From contig NC_045446.1 of the NCBI RefSeq assembly GCF_002776525.5, positions 64,597,147 to 64,661,146 on the forward strand: a DNA stretch of 64,000 nucleotides, written 5' to 3'. The DNA comes from Piliocolobus tephrosceles. Lineage: Eukaryota > Chordata > Mammalia > Primates > Cercopithecidae. Shown one piece after another: positions 33,961 through 45,759 of this stretch. Each line of letters opens with the position of its first letter. Position 1 is the stretch's first letter. The position numbers were made by a program, and so were the translations under genes. A model generated the notes under the pieces. It was not told the DNA's origin. It was given only the letters and a program-made list of their open reading frames with translations, and did not search any database.

Positions 33961-34779
33961 ATGAGGCCGATCTCCAGGAGCCGACTTTGCTGCGGTGTGG
34001 CTGTGTGGTGGTGGGCGAGTCGCTGCCCCTCACCGGGACTTGGCCTCGCTGTAAAGTTGCTATAGTTCCACCATGCATTCTTCATAGGCTTATGGTTGGG
34101 GTCAGATGAGACCTTTGAGTCCAAAGTATTAAAACCAAAGGGTCAACAGCAAATTAATATGATTCTTACACAAACTTTTCTACATAGGATGCAGAGGCTC
34201 AGTTGGAGAAGGGATTTGCCCAGGTGGCAGAGCCCAGACCCAAAATCTGCTACACACCCCTCTCTCTCTGAGTAGCACCAGCAGGTGTTTCCTCCATCAA
34301 GCCTCAAAACTTCCTGACAGTGCCTGACCAACTTGTGTTCAGCCACACCTTACTCATCTCTGTCCCACAACAGTTTATTTTCCACCACCATGCCCTCACT
34401 CAAACTGTTGTTTCCTCGCTGGTGACATTGCAGGCTTCAGAGAACTGGGGCAGCCGGGGAATAAAAGCCAGGAGGCTAGTGGCAGAGGAAGGAACAGTTC
34501 CAGAGAATTTCTCCCAGGGACCCTGTGGAGCACCCTTTTACCAGCTCACTGCCTCAGAATAATTAATAACAGCCTCAGGCCAGCTCTCTCACTCCCTTGC
34601 AAAGGTCTGCTCCAGGATATCTGAGGCACATACTCTCAATTACAGAATCTCAGAATATATCGAAGGCATATTGTACCCACCTTGTTTTGACCCAACTATT
34701 CCTTTTTCTCAGTCTGGAGATCGCCTCTTAGAAAAGTCATCCTTATCACCTAAGCTTGCAATCTCATTTTTCCTTTTTC

Positions 34780-34798
34780 TTTCTATTGTTTTCTTTTC

Positions 34799-34830
<32 letters not shown>
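34780..34830 (+). repeat. (TTTTC)n tract
   Basis: Degenerate TTTTC repeats form the tail of the reverse Alu that follows. Confidence 0.9.
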
Positions 34831-34831
<1 letters not shown>

Positions 34832-35100
34832 GAGACAGGATCTCACTGTGTCACCCAGACTGGAGTACAGTGGAGTGATTATGGCTCACAGCAGCCTTGA
34901 ACTCCTGGGCTCAGGTGATCCTCCTCCCTCAGCCTCCTGAGTAGCTGGGACACACCACCATGCCTGGCTAATTTTTGTATTTTAGAGAGACTGGGTTTTT
35001 TCATGTTGCCCAGGCTAATCTCGAACTCCTGGGCTCAAGTGACCTGCCCACCTCCACCTCCCAAAGTGCCAGGATTACAGGCATGAACCACTGTGCCTGT
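34831..35100 (-). mobile_element. Alu (SINE)
   Basis: Reverse Alu, old subfamily: 'gagacaggatctcactgtgt' to 'ccactgtgcctgtcc'. Confidence 0.93.
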
Positions 35101-35104
35101 CCTG

Positions 35105-35285
35105 CAGCCTCAGTTTTCAATCTGCGTAAGAATCCCCATGGGAGTTTGTTTTACTGAGTAGACTTTTGGGCTTCACTCCAGAGGTTCTAATTCAGGAAAT
35201 CTGGAGTGGAGCCCAGAAATCAGCATTTTTAAACAAGATTTCCAAATGACTCTGATGCAGATGGTTCTTGAGACTAGCCATGCAG
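35105..35285 (+). mobile_element. MER5-type hAT DNA transposon fragment
   Basis: Text 'aatctggagtggagcccag' followed by 'aatcagcatttttaaacaa' and 'gactctgatgcagatggttc' is typical of MER5A/B, short non-autonomous Charlie relatives. Confidence 0.75.
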
Positions 35286-35565
35286 TCCTGGCTTGGTCAG
35301 GGTTCCTTCTCAGATCCTGCCCATGGCCTTGCATTTACTCTGTAGGACTGTTTATGACAGTTATAGAAAGAAACCATTTGTCCACCTCATCTGCTAGGTT
35401 GTGAGTTCTTTGAAGATAGGGATTGTCTTTTCTTCTAATAAAATCTTAGAACCAAAGTCTTAGAATCATATCTTAGGATTCTAGAATGTAAATTGGAAGA
35501 ATTCTCACAAGTTTCCTAGTCAAATCCCTCATGAGCCTAACAGATCCTCCCATTTCTTTATTTTT

Positions 35566-35835
35566 GGAAACATATCACCCAGGCTGGAGTGCAGTGTGCG
35601 ATCTCGGCTCACTGCAACCTCTGCCTCCCAGGTTCAAGCAATTCTTGTGCCTCAGCCTCCTGAGTAGCTGGAATTATAGGTGTGCCAAAACACCCAGATA
35701 ATATTTGTGCTTTTAGTAGAGATGGGGTTTTGCCATGTTAGCCAGGCTGGTCTCGAACTCTTGACCTCAAGTAATCTGCCTGTCTTGGCCTCCCAAAGTG
35801 TTGGGATTACAGGCGTGAGCCATCACACCCCACCT
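35566..35835 (-). mobile_element. Alu (SINE)
   Basis: Reverse Alu lacking a clean poly-T lead: 'cacccaggctggagtgcagt' to 'catcacaccccacc'. Confidence 0.93.
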
Positions 35836-36060
35836 CTATTTCATTTTTGACATTAGGCTATCCAGCTTCTCTTGCACACCTCTAGGGAGCTCACTGCCTG
35901 CAAGCTCACTGCCAGACAGCTCGGATTGTTAGGATATTCTCACATTTTAACAAAAACTGCCTCTTGTTGACTTCTACCCTTTGGTCCTTGCACCCATTGG
36001 AGACATAAAATAGAAGTCTGATCTGTGTTCCCTTTTACAGGCCTTCAAGAATTTAAGGTC

Positions 36061-36357
36061 GGCCAGGAGCAGTGGCTCCTGCCTGTAATCCCAGCACTTT
36101 GGGAGGCCAAGGTGGGTGGATCACTTGAGCCTAGAAGTTCAAGACCAACCTGGGTAACATAGTGAGACCTCATTTCTACAAACAATACAAAAATTAGCTG
36201 GGCATGATGCCATGTGCCTATAGTACCAGCTACTTGAGAGGCTGAGGTGGGAGGATTGCTTGAGCCCAGAAGGTCGAGGCTGCAGTGAGCCGAGATTGTG
36301 CCACTGCACTCACTACAGCCTGGACAACAAAGTGAGACCCTATCTCAAGAAAAAAAA
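36061..36357 (+). mobile_element. Alu (SINE), first of a tandem pair
   Basis: Full-length Alu starting GGCCAGGAGCAG. Its tail runs straight into a second Alu. The left target duplication agaatttaaggtc (about 36048-36060) recurs only after the second Alu. Confidence 0.93.
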
Positions 36358-36359
36358 AT

Positions 36360-36641
36360 TGTCGGGCTCATGTCTGTAATCCCAGCACTTTGGGAGGTGG
36401 GCGGATCATGAGGTTAGGAGTTCAAGACCAGCCTGGTAAATATGGTGAAACCCCACCTCTACTAAAGATACAAAAAAAATTAGCTGAGCGTGGTGGCATG
36501 CACCTATAATCCCAGCTACTCAGGAGGCTGAGGCAGAAGAATCGCCTGAACCCAGGAGGCAGAGGTTGCAGTGAGCCAAGATTGCACCACTGCACTCTAG
36601 CCTGGGTGACAGAGCGAGACTCCATCTCAAAGAAAAAAAAA
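36360..36641 (+). mobile_element. Alu (SINE), second of a tandem pair
   Basis: Alu lacking about ten bases of its 5' end (starts GTCGGGCTCATG). After its tail the sequence returns to tagaatttaaggtc (about 36644-36657). Confidence 0.92.
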
Positions 36642-37074
36642 AGTAGAATTTAAGGTCTATCCTTTACTCCCCCTTCTCTGGGGTGAGGATAAAGCAAGAA
36701 CCATGTCAGGGAAAGCAGCTGGGCCTTGGAAAGGGGGCTGAGCTACCTCATGTTCCCCAGCTGTGCCCCGGAGCCTTGCCAGGAGGCTTAGATGAAGTGA
36801 TGTGTATAATATGCCTAGAGCCGGGCCTAGCATGAGGCATAGGCTTAATAATGGCAGCTTCTATTGTCATTGGATGAGAAAGAGCAGGAGGAAACAGAGT
36901 TCCTGTCCCTGGGGATCTCTAGTCTGACAGGAACTTCAAGGAGCTCCCTAATCCAAAGACATTGGAGACATGGCCCTGACCCTGGGATGGGGAAGATGGG
37001 GGAGTGGGGTGGATGGTGTTTGAGGGTAGGATGAGCTGATTGAAGGGATAAGGGGAAGACTCACCTAGAGATAT

Positions 37075-37690
37075 GCTGCAAACAAGTCTTGGCTTAAATG
37101 TCACCTTCTTGGTGAGGCCTTCCCTGAGCATCCAGTTTATAAATGCTAATTCCTCCTTTCTCCTGTCTCCCTACCTCCATCCCCTGCCTCACTTTTCAGT
37201 AACACCTTACCGGATGATTCTGATATATTTCACTTACTTAAAAAAACAAAGTCTTTTGTTGTTGTTCTTGCTGCATCTTCACCTGAGGCTCACAGCTCCC
37301 TCTGCCCTCAGCCCTCTCTTAGAGCTCTCCCTGAGTCTAGATTCCTGTAACCACCTCCTTCTCTTTCCTCTTCAGGCCTAGGGGTGGTAGTGATGCCCAA
37401 GTGCTTTCAGCTCCAGGCTATCTCACAACCCCTGTGGTTTCCCCACTCTCTGCACATCTCTGAATAGAGCCTTCTTGAATTATCCATATGAGATAGCCAT
37501 CTTCTTCCTGCAGGACCTGACTGGCACAGAGGCCCACTTTCTCTGCTCCTACAGCCCCTTGGGCTTTCCTCTCACACAGCATTTACCATTCTGTGTTACA
37601 ATTGTCTCCTCTATCGGTTGACTCCACACCTAGAATATAAATTCATCGAGGGCACCAAGCCATTCCCAGCACCAAGCCTAGCACAGAGGA
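37075..37690 (+). repeat. L2 LINE fragments
   Basis: Text 'cttggcttaaatgtcacctt' with 'ggtgaggccttccctgagc', then at about 37585-37690 'catttaccattctgtgttac' and 'gaatataaattcatcgaggg'. This is the usual L2 3' region with unique sequence between. Confidence 0.65.
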
Positions 37691-37699
37691 GAATGAGTG

Positions 37700-38990
37700 A
37701 GTGAATAACGGTCATGAGAGTGAAGACCCCTAGGAATTATGTTATCAGAGAAAGCTTCCAAGAAGAGATAGAACCTGAGAGAGCCTCAAAGGTCAGTAGG
37801 AGACTTTTTCAACCTGTGGGCCAAAACTTTCCTCTGAGCATCAAACTCCCATATCCAACAACCTCCTTGATGTCTCTGTTTGGATAACGTGGGGACTGGA
37901 ACTCTTGACTTCTTTCCCTTTCAATCTTCTATGTCTCAGTCAATGGCACCATCATCCACCCAGTTCCCTGTTTGTTTTCTTCATAGAACTCAACCCAATC
38001 TTCTGTTTGTCTGTTTGGGGCCTGCCTTTCCCATTGGACTGGAAGCACTATGAGAACAGAGACCAGTTGTGTCTTTTCCACCATGGTATCCCTTGAGTTA
38101 CATCTTGACTTTTCAGTGCACCTAACCAGATGACTCTGATATATTTGAGGTTTCTAACTCAAGGTCTAGGAAGTGAGGGGAAAATGTTGAGAGGTAGAGT
38201 GAGTGGATGGTACCTGTCAACAGTTTCAGAAGCCTGGGTCACCGGGGGGAAATGCAATGTGACTCACAGAGGAAGTTTAACAGTCACATCAAGTTACTTT
38301 ATTTCATTACTCACACGGAGCCCGTGTCTGTGCCTCCAGGGTCTTATCTCCTCCTGGCTTATCAGTTTGGTCCTTAATCCCTTGCATTCCCCAAATCTGA
38401 AATGCTACAGCCCAGAAATCAGCTCGTTTCCTCTTCTCTATCCCCTCTTCTTCTCTCTCTTCCAAATCCCTCTCTAAGGGGAGTGCTACGTCCTTCTCGC
38501 TGATGTGTTTATGAGGTGTCTGAACATGTGCATTCTGGATTCTCATTCTGATTCCAACAGCAAATATTCATCTTTGGCGGAACTACATGTCCTCTCTGGA
38601 CCTGTTTCCCTCTCTGCACAGGATGGTGTGAGACTGTCTGATCTCTAGGGTTCCTACCAGATCTGACCTTCTTCAAGACTCAGCCTTGTGGGGAGGGACA
38701 GGCATCACACCACAGTTCTTAGCTCAGACAGGTATGGTGGCTCTTCATAGTCGCAAAAGCATCTTCACACTTGCTGTCTCATTTGGTCCTTTGGAGTCTA
38801 GGCTGGGTCCAAACAGTGGACTTGCCTCTAATTGACTTCATGAATTTGGGCAATTTCTTCTTCTGAAACTCAGTTTCCTCTTCTGAAAACAGGGTCAGTA
38901 ATACATCCTTGTGGATTTGTTATTTGCTGCAAATACTGTGCTTAGAACAGCTCTGGACCCTCATGAGTTGGATTGGCGAGAGGCAAGTGA
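37700..38990. other. Intergenic with L2/MIR traces
   Basis: An L2-like trace at about 37985-38095 and a reverse MIR at about 38830-38900 ('tgaatttgggcaatttcttc'). Nothing coding. Confidence 0.5.
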
Positions 38991-38992
38991 GG

Positions 38993-39290
38993 GGCCCAGC
39001 ACAGTGGCTCATGCCTGTAATCCCGGCACTTTGGGAGGCTGAGGTGGGTGGATTACCTGAGGTCAGGAGTTCAGGACCAGTCTGGCCAACATGGTGAAAC
39101 CTATCTCTATTAATAATACAAAAAATTAGCTAGGCGTGGTGGCGGGCACCTGTAATCCCAGCTACTTGGGAGGCTGAGGCAAAAAAATTGCTCAAACCCA
39201 GGAAGCAGAGGTAGCAGTGAGCTGAGGTCACGCCATTGCACTCCAGCCTAAGTGACAGAGCGAGGCTCTGTCTCGGAAAAAAAAAAAAAA
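38993..39290 (+). mobile_element. Alu (SINE)
   Basis: Full-length Alu. The target duplication aggcaagtgagg occurs at about 38981-38992 and again about 39296-39307. Confidence 0.95.
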
Positions 39291-39309
39291 GCATAGGCAA
39301 GTGAGGTGG

Positions 39310-41200
39310 AATTGAGCTGAATACCAATAACTCAATAACTCCTCCCAGGTTTCCAGCATTTTGCAGGGCTTAGCACACCCTGTCCATCCTCTAAACTGTG
39401 GATTAGGGCTGTGCGTCACCAGGGTCCAGGTAGGAAACAGATGGCACCCTGAAAATGGGTAATTTAGAGTGTGGTGAGGGTTTAGAAAATCAAGACGAAA
39501 TAGTGCAGTATGTCTGGCTAGCAACAGTGAGGATGGAAACTACCTGGGCTGACAGGGCAAGGGGAGGAAGGGGTTATTACTGGAACTCAGAGAGGGCAGT
39601 GGAGGGGAGGGCATCAGGACTGGAGCTGTGGCCTTTGGTAGAGGCTAACCTCTCATAGGGAGAGAGCCAGGGGAACAAGCACATTTCCCTGTCTCCCCTC
39701 CCATCCTGCGGTCTTCTACCACTGCCTCCTGTTGGCTCAACCCAGACTGAAGCTCCAGAGTCAGGCAGCCTACTGTGGGTGGAGAAGAGTGGTGAGCCCG
39801 CGCAGGACAAGTGGAAGCATCCAGCACAGGCAGTGCATCTGTCAGATGGGTAGGGTCCTCCCCTGTTCCTTTTCAGCCTGCTCCAGGCAAGGGGTAGGAG
39901 GAAGGAGTAGGAGAACTAAGGAATGCGGGTGGAGGATGCAAGCTTGGGTTTTCACCCCAGAAAGGAGCAGGAGGGGACAATCTCAGTTCTTCAAATACTC
40001 ACATGCTCTCTGTCATCTTCAGGCCTTTGCTTATGCTGCTCTCTCTGCCTGGAACACCCTTCCTCCTGGGGCAGGCTAACTCACCCTTAGATGCTACTTC
40101 CTCCTGGAAATCTCCCCTGCCCTAAATTAGATGCCTTTGTCTGTGTCCCCTGACTGCTCCCATCCCACGAGTCTCCCCTTTTTCATATGTATCATCCTTG
40201 TGTAAGTCCCTGTTCTTGGGAAGAATGGCCCTGACTGCATGGAAAACTGTCTCTCACTGGGAGAGCCCCTAGTCCAAGAGGGAGCAATAGGTGAAGCAGC
40301 CCCTGGGGGGATCAGAGTGCTGTTTGTTTTTTGGTGCTTCTAATCTTCTACCTCCAAAGTTATCAATGTTTAGAAAACAAGCAACAGATGTGGGTGTCTT
40401 TACTGGCGCTCTGGCTGAACCCACAGAGAAAGGAGGGATTCCCTAATTATTCTTAGTGATAAGAGACCACCTGGATGGTGCTGACACAGGCACAAGCCAA
40501 GAAAGGGGTCAGCCAGGGATCATCGGCTCTGGGACCCTGGGCCAAGTCACTGCCTCACTTTGAGCCTCTGTGTTCCTCACTTACACAAGAATCTTGGTCC
40601 TGCAAACCTTGCAGGTTTCCAAGGAGCAAATGGATTCGTGGCCGAGAAGGCACATGAAATGCTTATTATTGCCTTCCCCTCAGACCAGGAGATCCTGGAA
40701 GGAGGGGCTGTACCTCAGATGTTATGCATATTTGTTATCCCACCTAAGTAAATAGGACAGTGTGGCAGTAAAACAAAGCAAAAAAAGTGTTGACACTGAC
40801 TTAAGCTTTATTTTTAGAAGAATGTGTTTGAGGCTATTTTGGATTCTCCCAGAAGCAGGCCCTGGGACACGGATTTGAGTACAAGTGGTTCATGTGTGAC
40901 GTGATCCTGGGAAACACAATTAGGAGAGTAGGAAAGTAACACAGGAGTGAACGGAACCTTTAATAAGGTGTACCTTTAGCAAGCTTAGCCCTGCTAGGGA
41001 ACCCTAGAGGCCTGGGTAGAACACATCCAGAGTTACCTCTCATTAGAGGCAAGGGGGTTAGGGGAGTCAGTCATTGGCCGAGGGCTGCTCGAGGGACATG
41101 AATTCTCCAGCATGTCTAGCCTGATACATGGGTTGATAGCCCTGTTCCCTCCAAAAGTCCTGAGACAAAATGTGCAGATGCTGGCAGGTAGAAATAGACA
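39310..41200. other. Intergenic, mostly unique
   Basis: Contains an L2 fragment at about 40010-40190 ('cctttgcttatgctgctctc', 'gatgctacttcctcctggaa') and a possible old unnamed repeat at about 40825-41110. No credible gene. Confidence 0.5.
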
Positions 41201-41212
41201 CTGAAATGTCTA

Positions 41213-41313
41213 TTTCTCTTCTTCTCCTTCTCCTTCTCCTTCTCCTCCTTCTCCTTCTCCTTCTCCTTCTCCTTCTCCTTCTCCTTCTTCTTCTTCTTCC
41301 TCTTTTTTTTTTT
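41213..41313 (+). repeat. 101-nt pure polypyrimidine tract, (CTCCTT)n
   Basis: Every base from 41213 to 41313 is C or T, mainly CTCCTT/CTT units ending in a T run. It lies in the tail of the reverse Alu, inside that Alu's target duplication tgaaatgtctatttc (about 41202-41216 and 41609-41623), so it grew from the Alu tail. Confidence 0.95.
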
Positions 41314-41608
41314 GTTTTTTGACAGGTGCTCACTCTGTCACCCTGGCTCCAGGCTGGAGTGCAGTGGTGATGATCTTGGCTCATTGCAGCCTTCACTTCC
41401 TGGACTCAAGCAATCTTTTCGCCTCAGCCTCCCAGGTAGCTGGGACTACAGGTGCATGCCACCATGCCTGGCTAATTTTTGCATTTTTTGTAAAGACAGG
41501 TTTTTGCCACATTGCCCAGGTTGGTCTTGAACTCCTGAGCTCAAGTGATCTTCCTGCCTTGGCCTCCCAAAGTGCTGGTATTACAGGAGTGTGCCACTGC
41601 ACCCAGCC
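41314..41608 (-). mobile_element. Alu (SINE)
   Basis: Reverse Alu: 'ggctggagtgcagtggtgat' to 'ccactgcacccagcc'. Its target duplication encloses the polypyrimidine tract. Confidence 0.94.
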
Positions 41609-41689
41609 TGAAATGTCTATTTCCAACAGACATTTGAATTGGCACTGAAATGGAAGGGCCAGACAAATATACATGGGGCACCTAAAGCA

Positions 41690-42560
41690 CCTGCTGTAGT
41701 CTGGAGCAAACAGGCACTTGAGTTCCCCAGAACAGCTTCACATCTCAGAGACTCTCATGCTTCTTATTCTGCCTGGAACACACCATGTCTTCTTATCTAT
41801 CCAAAAAATTCTTTACTTATCTTCTGAGGCCATCGTGGACGTCTGATGTCTTTCTTGGCCTTCCCAGAATTCCTTCTTTTGGGAACGGAACCTCTCTCTT
41901 CCTTTTGGGGAGTCACCCTTCCCTCCCTTGCTCTCAGCCCATATAGTTGAGGTGGGGCTAAGCCCCATCTGTTGGTTCCAAGGGGGTCATGACCCTCCTT
42001 GGAGCAGTGATTTATCCAGAATCCTTCCTGGGCCTTAGGCTGAATGTATACGAAAGTAGGGGTAGCTAAGCTATAGAATCTAAGTGTGGTGTGACCAACA
42101 ACCATCTTTGGCACCACACAGGACAGAGTGAAGCCAATTCTGAGGTCAGCAGAGCTAAGGGATAGAGGAAGAAAAACCAAGTCCTGATGCCATTGTTTGA
42201 GTCTCTGGATCAATCTGTGCCTGAAGTCTATCCACAGACTTTTCATTTATGAGATCTAAAATATTCTCTTTTCACTTGAGCTAGTTTGAGCTGGGTTTCC
42301 TGTTACCTACAACCTGAAGTCCTCACTAATTCAGTGTCACTTTGAGCCTTTCCTGTCCTCATCCTCCCTTTTAAGACTTAGTACTTCTTTTATGTCCCCA
42401 CGGTTCCCTATGCAAGCTTCTCTCAGTGTGTGAAACACTTTACTGCATGTGTTTGTTTACAGGTGTATCTTCTCTACAAGGCGGTGAACTCCTTGAAGAT
42501 GGACCAAGTTGGATCCATCTTTGTCCTCAGGGTCCAGCACAGGCTTGAACCTGGCCATTC
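41690..42560 (+). repeat. L2 traces in unique sequence
   Basis: Short L2-like pieces at about 41750-41830 ('attctgcctggaacacacca') and about 42320-42540 ('aaggcggtgaactccttga'). The 149-codon minus-strand open frame at 41797-42246 has no recognised domain. Confidence 0.45.
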
Positions 42561-43124
42561 CATACCATACATGTTGTCTTCAACTCCAAGCTGCATAGAT
42601 TAAGGGCACATTGGCCAATTGGAGTCTATGGAGATGAGGGCAGTGGTGTGGGGTCTGGAAGCCATGAAGAACATAAGAAGAATAAGGAATGTTTAACTTG
42701 AAGAAGAGAGACCACTTCTGAGACAATCCATTCTCTGATTCCACAGACTGTTTCTGGGCATCTCCTCTGTGGAAGGCCCGGGACCAGGGGCTGAAAAGGC
42801 CACAGATGACACAGCTATAGTCCCTGCCTGGGGAGCCCACAGTCTGGATGGGATCAGGCACAGAAACAAGGAACTCTAATAGAGTGTGGTCAGTACCACT
42901 AGAAAGGGATGTAGCGTGTGGCCAGGGAAGTCCTCTTAGTGCAGGGGGGACAGAATTATGACAATGTTGGTGGCATTTTAGCTTTGAGGAGTAACTTTCT
43001 AACAATCAGAACTATCCAAGAATGGAAGGCTGCCTCAGGAGACAGTAAGTGCTCTGTGTCTGGGGAGATGTGTGAGCAGGGCTGGGACAACCACTTAACA
43101 GACTGGATATGTATTTTTTCTTTT

Positions 43125-43535
43125 TTATCACTTTATTTTCAAATTGTCTATGTCTTTTAATGTTAAAGTATGTTTTTTGATAATAACATAGAATTGCTTG
43201 CATTTATAAAAGGTCAACAAATGCTGCCTTTTAATGAGAGTATTTAATCCATTTACATTAAATTAGTATGTTTGGATTTGTCTATCATGGTGTTTGATTT
43301 CTATTTCTGTTTTCAGATTTTCATTTCTCTACCTTTAGTTGGAAAATTATTTTTATTCAATTTTATCTCCTATGTGAATTATCATTAATAATTTAATTTG
43401 TGTCACCACTATTGAATTTCTGCCTATGTCCATTTGTCTTATTTTTGGTGGTTGCTGTATAGATGCATATGCATCCTCTTTTTATCATTACTTGCCTGCC
43501 AAAAATACTCCAGTATTTAGGAATATAAGAATCTT
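43125..43535 (-). mobile_element. L1 (LINE-1) ORF2 fragment, antisense
   Basis: AT-rich text such as 'gtatttaatccatttacatt' and 'ctatgtcttttaatg' matches antisense old-L1 ORF2. It probably continues between the Alus to about 44380. Confidence 0.65.
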
Positions 43536-43834
43536 GGTCGGGCGTGGTGGCTCACACCTGTAATCCCAGCACTTTGGGAGGCCGAGGAGGGCTGATCACA
43601 AGGTCAGGAGTTTGAGGCCAGCCTGGCCAATATGGTGATACCCGATCTCTACTAAAAATACAAAAATTAGCCGGGCGTGGTGGCAGGTGCCTGTAGTCCC
43701 AGCTACGTGGTAGGCTGAGACAGAAGAATGACTTGAACCAGGGAGGCAGAGGTCACAATGAGCCAAGATCGTACCACTGCACTTCAGCCTGGGTGACAGA
43801 GCAAGACTCCATCTCAAAAAAAAAGAAAAAAAGA
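43536..43834 (+). mobile_element. Alu (SINE)
   Basis: Full-length Alu starting GGTCGGGCGTGG. The target duplication aagaatctt occurs at about 43527-43535 and 43833-43841. Confidence 0.95.
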
Positions 43835-43859
43835 ATCTTAAAACAGTATACTTATAACT

Positions 43860-43861
<2 letters not shown>

Positions 43862-43894
<33 letters not shown>

Positions 43895-44163
43895 GAGACA
43901 GTTTTGCTCTGTCACCCAGGCTATAGTGCAGTGGCGCGATCTCGGCTCACTACAACCTCTACCTCCTGGGTTCAAGAGATTTTCCTGCCTCAGCCTCCCG
44001 AGTAGCTGGGACTACAGGCGCGTGCCACCACTCCCGGCTAATTTTTATATTTTTAGTAGAGACAGGGTTAGCCAGGCTATTCTCAAACTCCTGACCTCAA
44101 GTGATACACCCACCTCGGCCTCCCAAAGTGCTGGGATTACAGGCGTGAGCCACTGTGCCCTGC
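43862..44163 (-). mobile_element. Alu (SINE) with about 30-T lead
   Basis: Reverse Alu preceded by an uninterrupted run of about 30 T (43862-43892). It is inverted relative to the Alu 28 bp to its left. Confidence 0.94.
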
Positions 44164-44382
44164 CTTAAAACAATATATGTCTGAATACCACCCTGCTATC
44201 TTCATGGTTATATACTTTACATTCATATCTGCTATAAATTCCACATTATGTAGTATTATTTTGACTTTATGGTAGTTATGTTCTATAAAGTTGTTGAAAT
44301 CATGAACACTGAACCATGGCTCCTAGAGGAAATAAAGAGTTAGGTTCCTGTTTGTCTCTGGTCACAACATTTTCTTTTTTCT

Positions 44383-44669
44383 TTTTGAGATGGAGTCTTA
44401 CTGTGTTGCCCAGGTTGGAGTGCAGTGGTGCCATCTCAGCTCACTGCAACCTCCGCCTCCCAGGTTCAAGCGATTCTCCCACCTCAGCCCACCGAGTAGT
44501 TGGGATTACAGGTGCACACCACCACACCCAACTAATTTTTGTATTTTTAGTAGAGATGAGGTTTCAACATATTGGCCAAGCTGGTCTCGAATTCCTGGCC
44601 TCAAATGATCCGCCTGCCTTAGCCTCCCAAAGTGCTGGGATTACAGGCATGAGCCACCATGCCTGGCCT
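44383..44669 (-). mobile_element. Alu (SINE)
   Basis: Reverse full-length Alu: 'gagatggagtcttactgtgt' to 'accatgcctggcc'. Confidence 0.95.
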
Positions 44670-44724
44670 ATTTTCATTAATTGAAAAATGCATATCCTTG
44701 TTTTATGTGTGTTTCCATTTAGAA

Positions 44725-44940
44725 ACATCTTATTTCAAATATATTGTTGATTCATTAACACTGAACTCACAGCCAACTGCATTATGAGTCGTGCCTGAAC
44801 AAAGCTTATGTAACATGTGTATCTTTTCCATAAGGCCCATTATAGTTTTCTTGTGCTTAGAAATACCAGACAGCATTTCAGCACTACTATTGGGAGCCAT
44901 GTTAAATAGTGAAATTGCCATTGAAAAGCACAATTTTTAA
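44725..44940 (-). pseudogene. Tigger/pogo-type transposase HTH relic
   Basis: The minus strand encodes an open 67-codon stretch with KKTIMGLMEKIHMLHKL followed by GCEFSVNESTIYLK. This is the N-terminal helix-turn-helix pattern of Tigger-family (pogo-like) transposases. It is unlike the HTH at 62520-62680 in detail, so it comes from a different Tigger subfamily. No catalytic region follows. Confidence 0.68.
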
Positions 44941-45454
44941 CAGACTGGATGTTGATGTTTATCAACAAAGAGGACCAACGTGGAGGCTGCAGGGAATTCC
45001 TCACAATAAGGCAAGCCATTAAAGCTCTGCTTCCTTCTGTATGTCAGGTACTGGGATAGTAAGACAAAAACAAAAATAAAAAAGAAACAATCTCTGGCTC
45101 ACAGTAGAAAAGCTCACGGTTTAGAGAAATTTTTTAAACGTAACACTATGGCCTGGTACCAGTGTCTCTTGAACTAGAATAATGTACAGACCACCCTTTG
45201 AAAGGAAAAAAAAAAATCATTGGGTTACTCAATGTTGACTTAATCTAAATATGTTAAAATTTAAACTCAATATAAACTCCAATGTATATAACTATAAAAG
45301 CAAATCTTTTATATAAGCAATTTTTATTCAGTACAAACTTACTGAATATGAACAAAACTAAAAAATGAATAAAATGCTAATAACAACACTGCTGCTGCTG
45401 CTGGTCATGATGAGTTCTTTTGAGCGCATCTTGTTGATCCTGTAGAACTATTCC

Positions 45455-45750
45455 GGCCAGGTGAGGTGACTCACGCCTGTGATCCCAGCACTTTGGGAGG
45501 CTGAAGTGGGTGGATCGTTTGAGCCCAGGAGTTTAAGACCAGCCTTGACATGGCAAGACCCTGTCTCTATAAAAAATACAAAAACTAGCTGGGCATAGCA
45601 GCGCATGCCTATAGTCCCAGCCACTTGGGAGGCTGAAGTGGGAGAATCACCTGAGCCCAGGAAGTCAAGGCTGCAGTGATACAGTGAGCCGTGATTGCGT
45701 CACTGCACTCCAGCCTGGGTGACAAAGTGAGACCCTATCTCTGAAAAAAA
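45455..45750 (+). mobile_element. Alu (SINE), old
   Basis: Full-length diverged Alu starting GGCCAGGTGAGG, with an A-rich tail. Confidence 0.93.
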
Positions 45751-45759
45751 AGATTCCAT

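Noticed and set aside
33594..34124. 176-codon minus-strand frame in the KCNE3 CpG island (and 125-155-codon frames beside it)
   Set aside because: GC-rich sequence gives long stop-free runs in several frames at once. Pro/Arg/Gly/Ala composition, no domain.
41067..41396. Minus-strand frame with a long poly-arginine run
   Set aside because: Simply the translation of the (GGAGAA)n side of the polypyrimidine tract; not a protein.
41797..42246. 149-codon minus-strand frame
   Set aside because: No domain, low-complexity free but with no family resemblance; overlaps an L2 trace.
42580..43005. 141-codon minus-strand frame
   Set aside because: No recognised features. The size is within chance for 64 kb of six-frame sequence.
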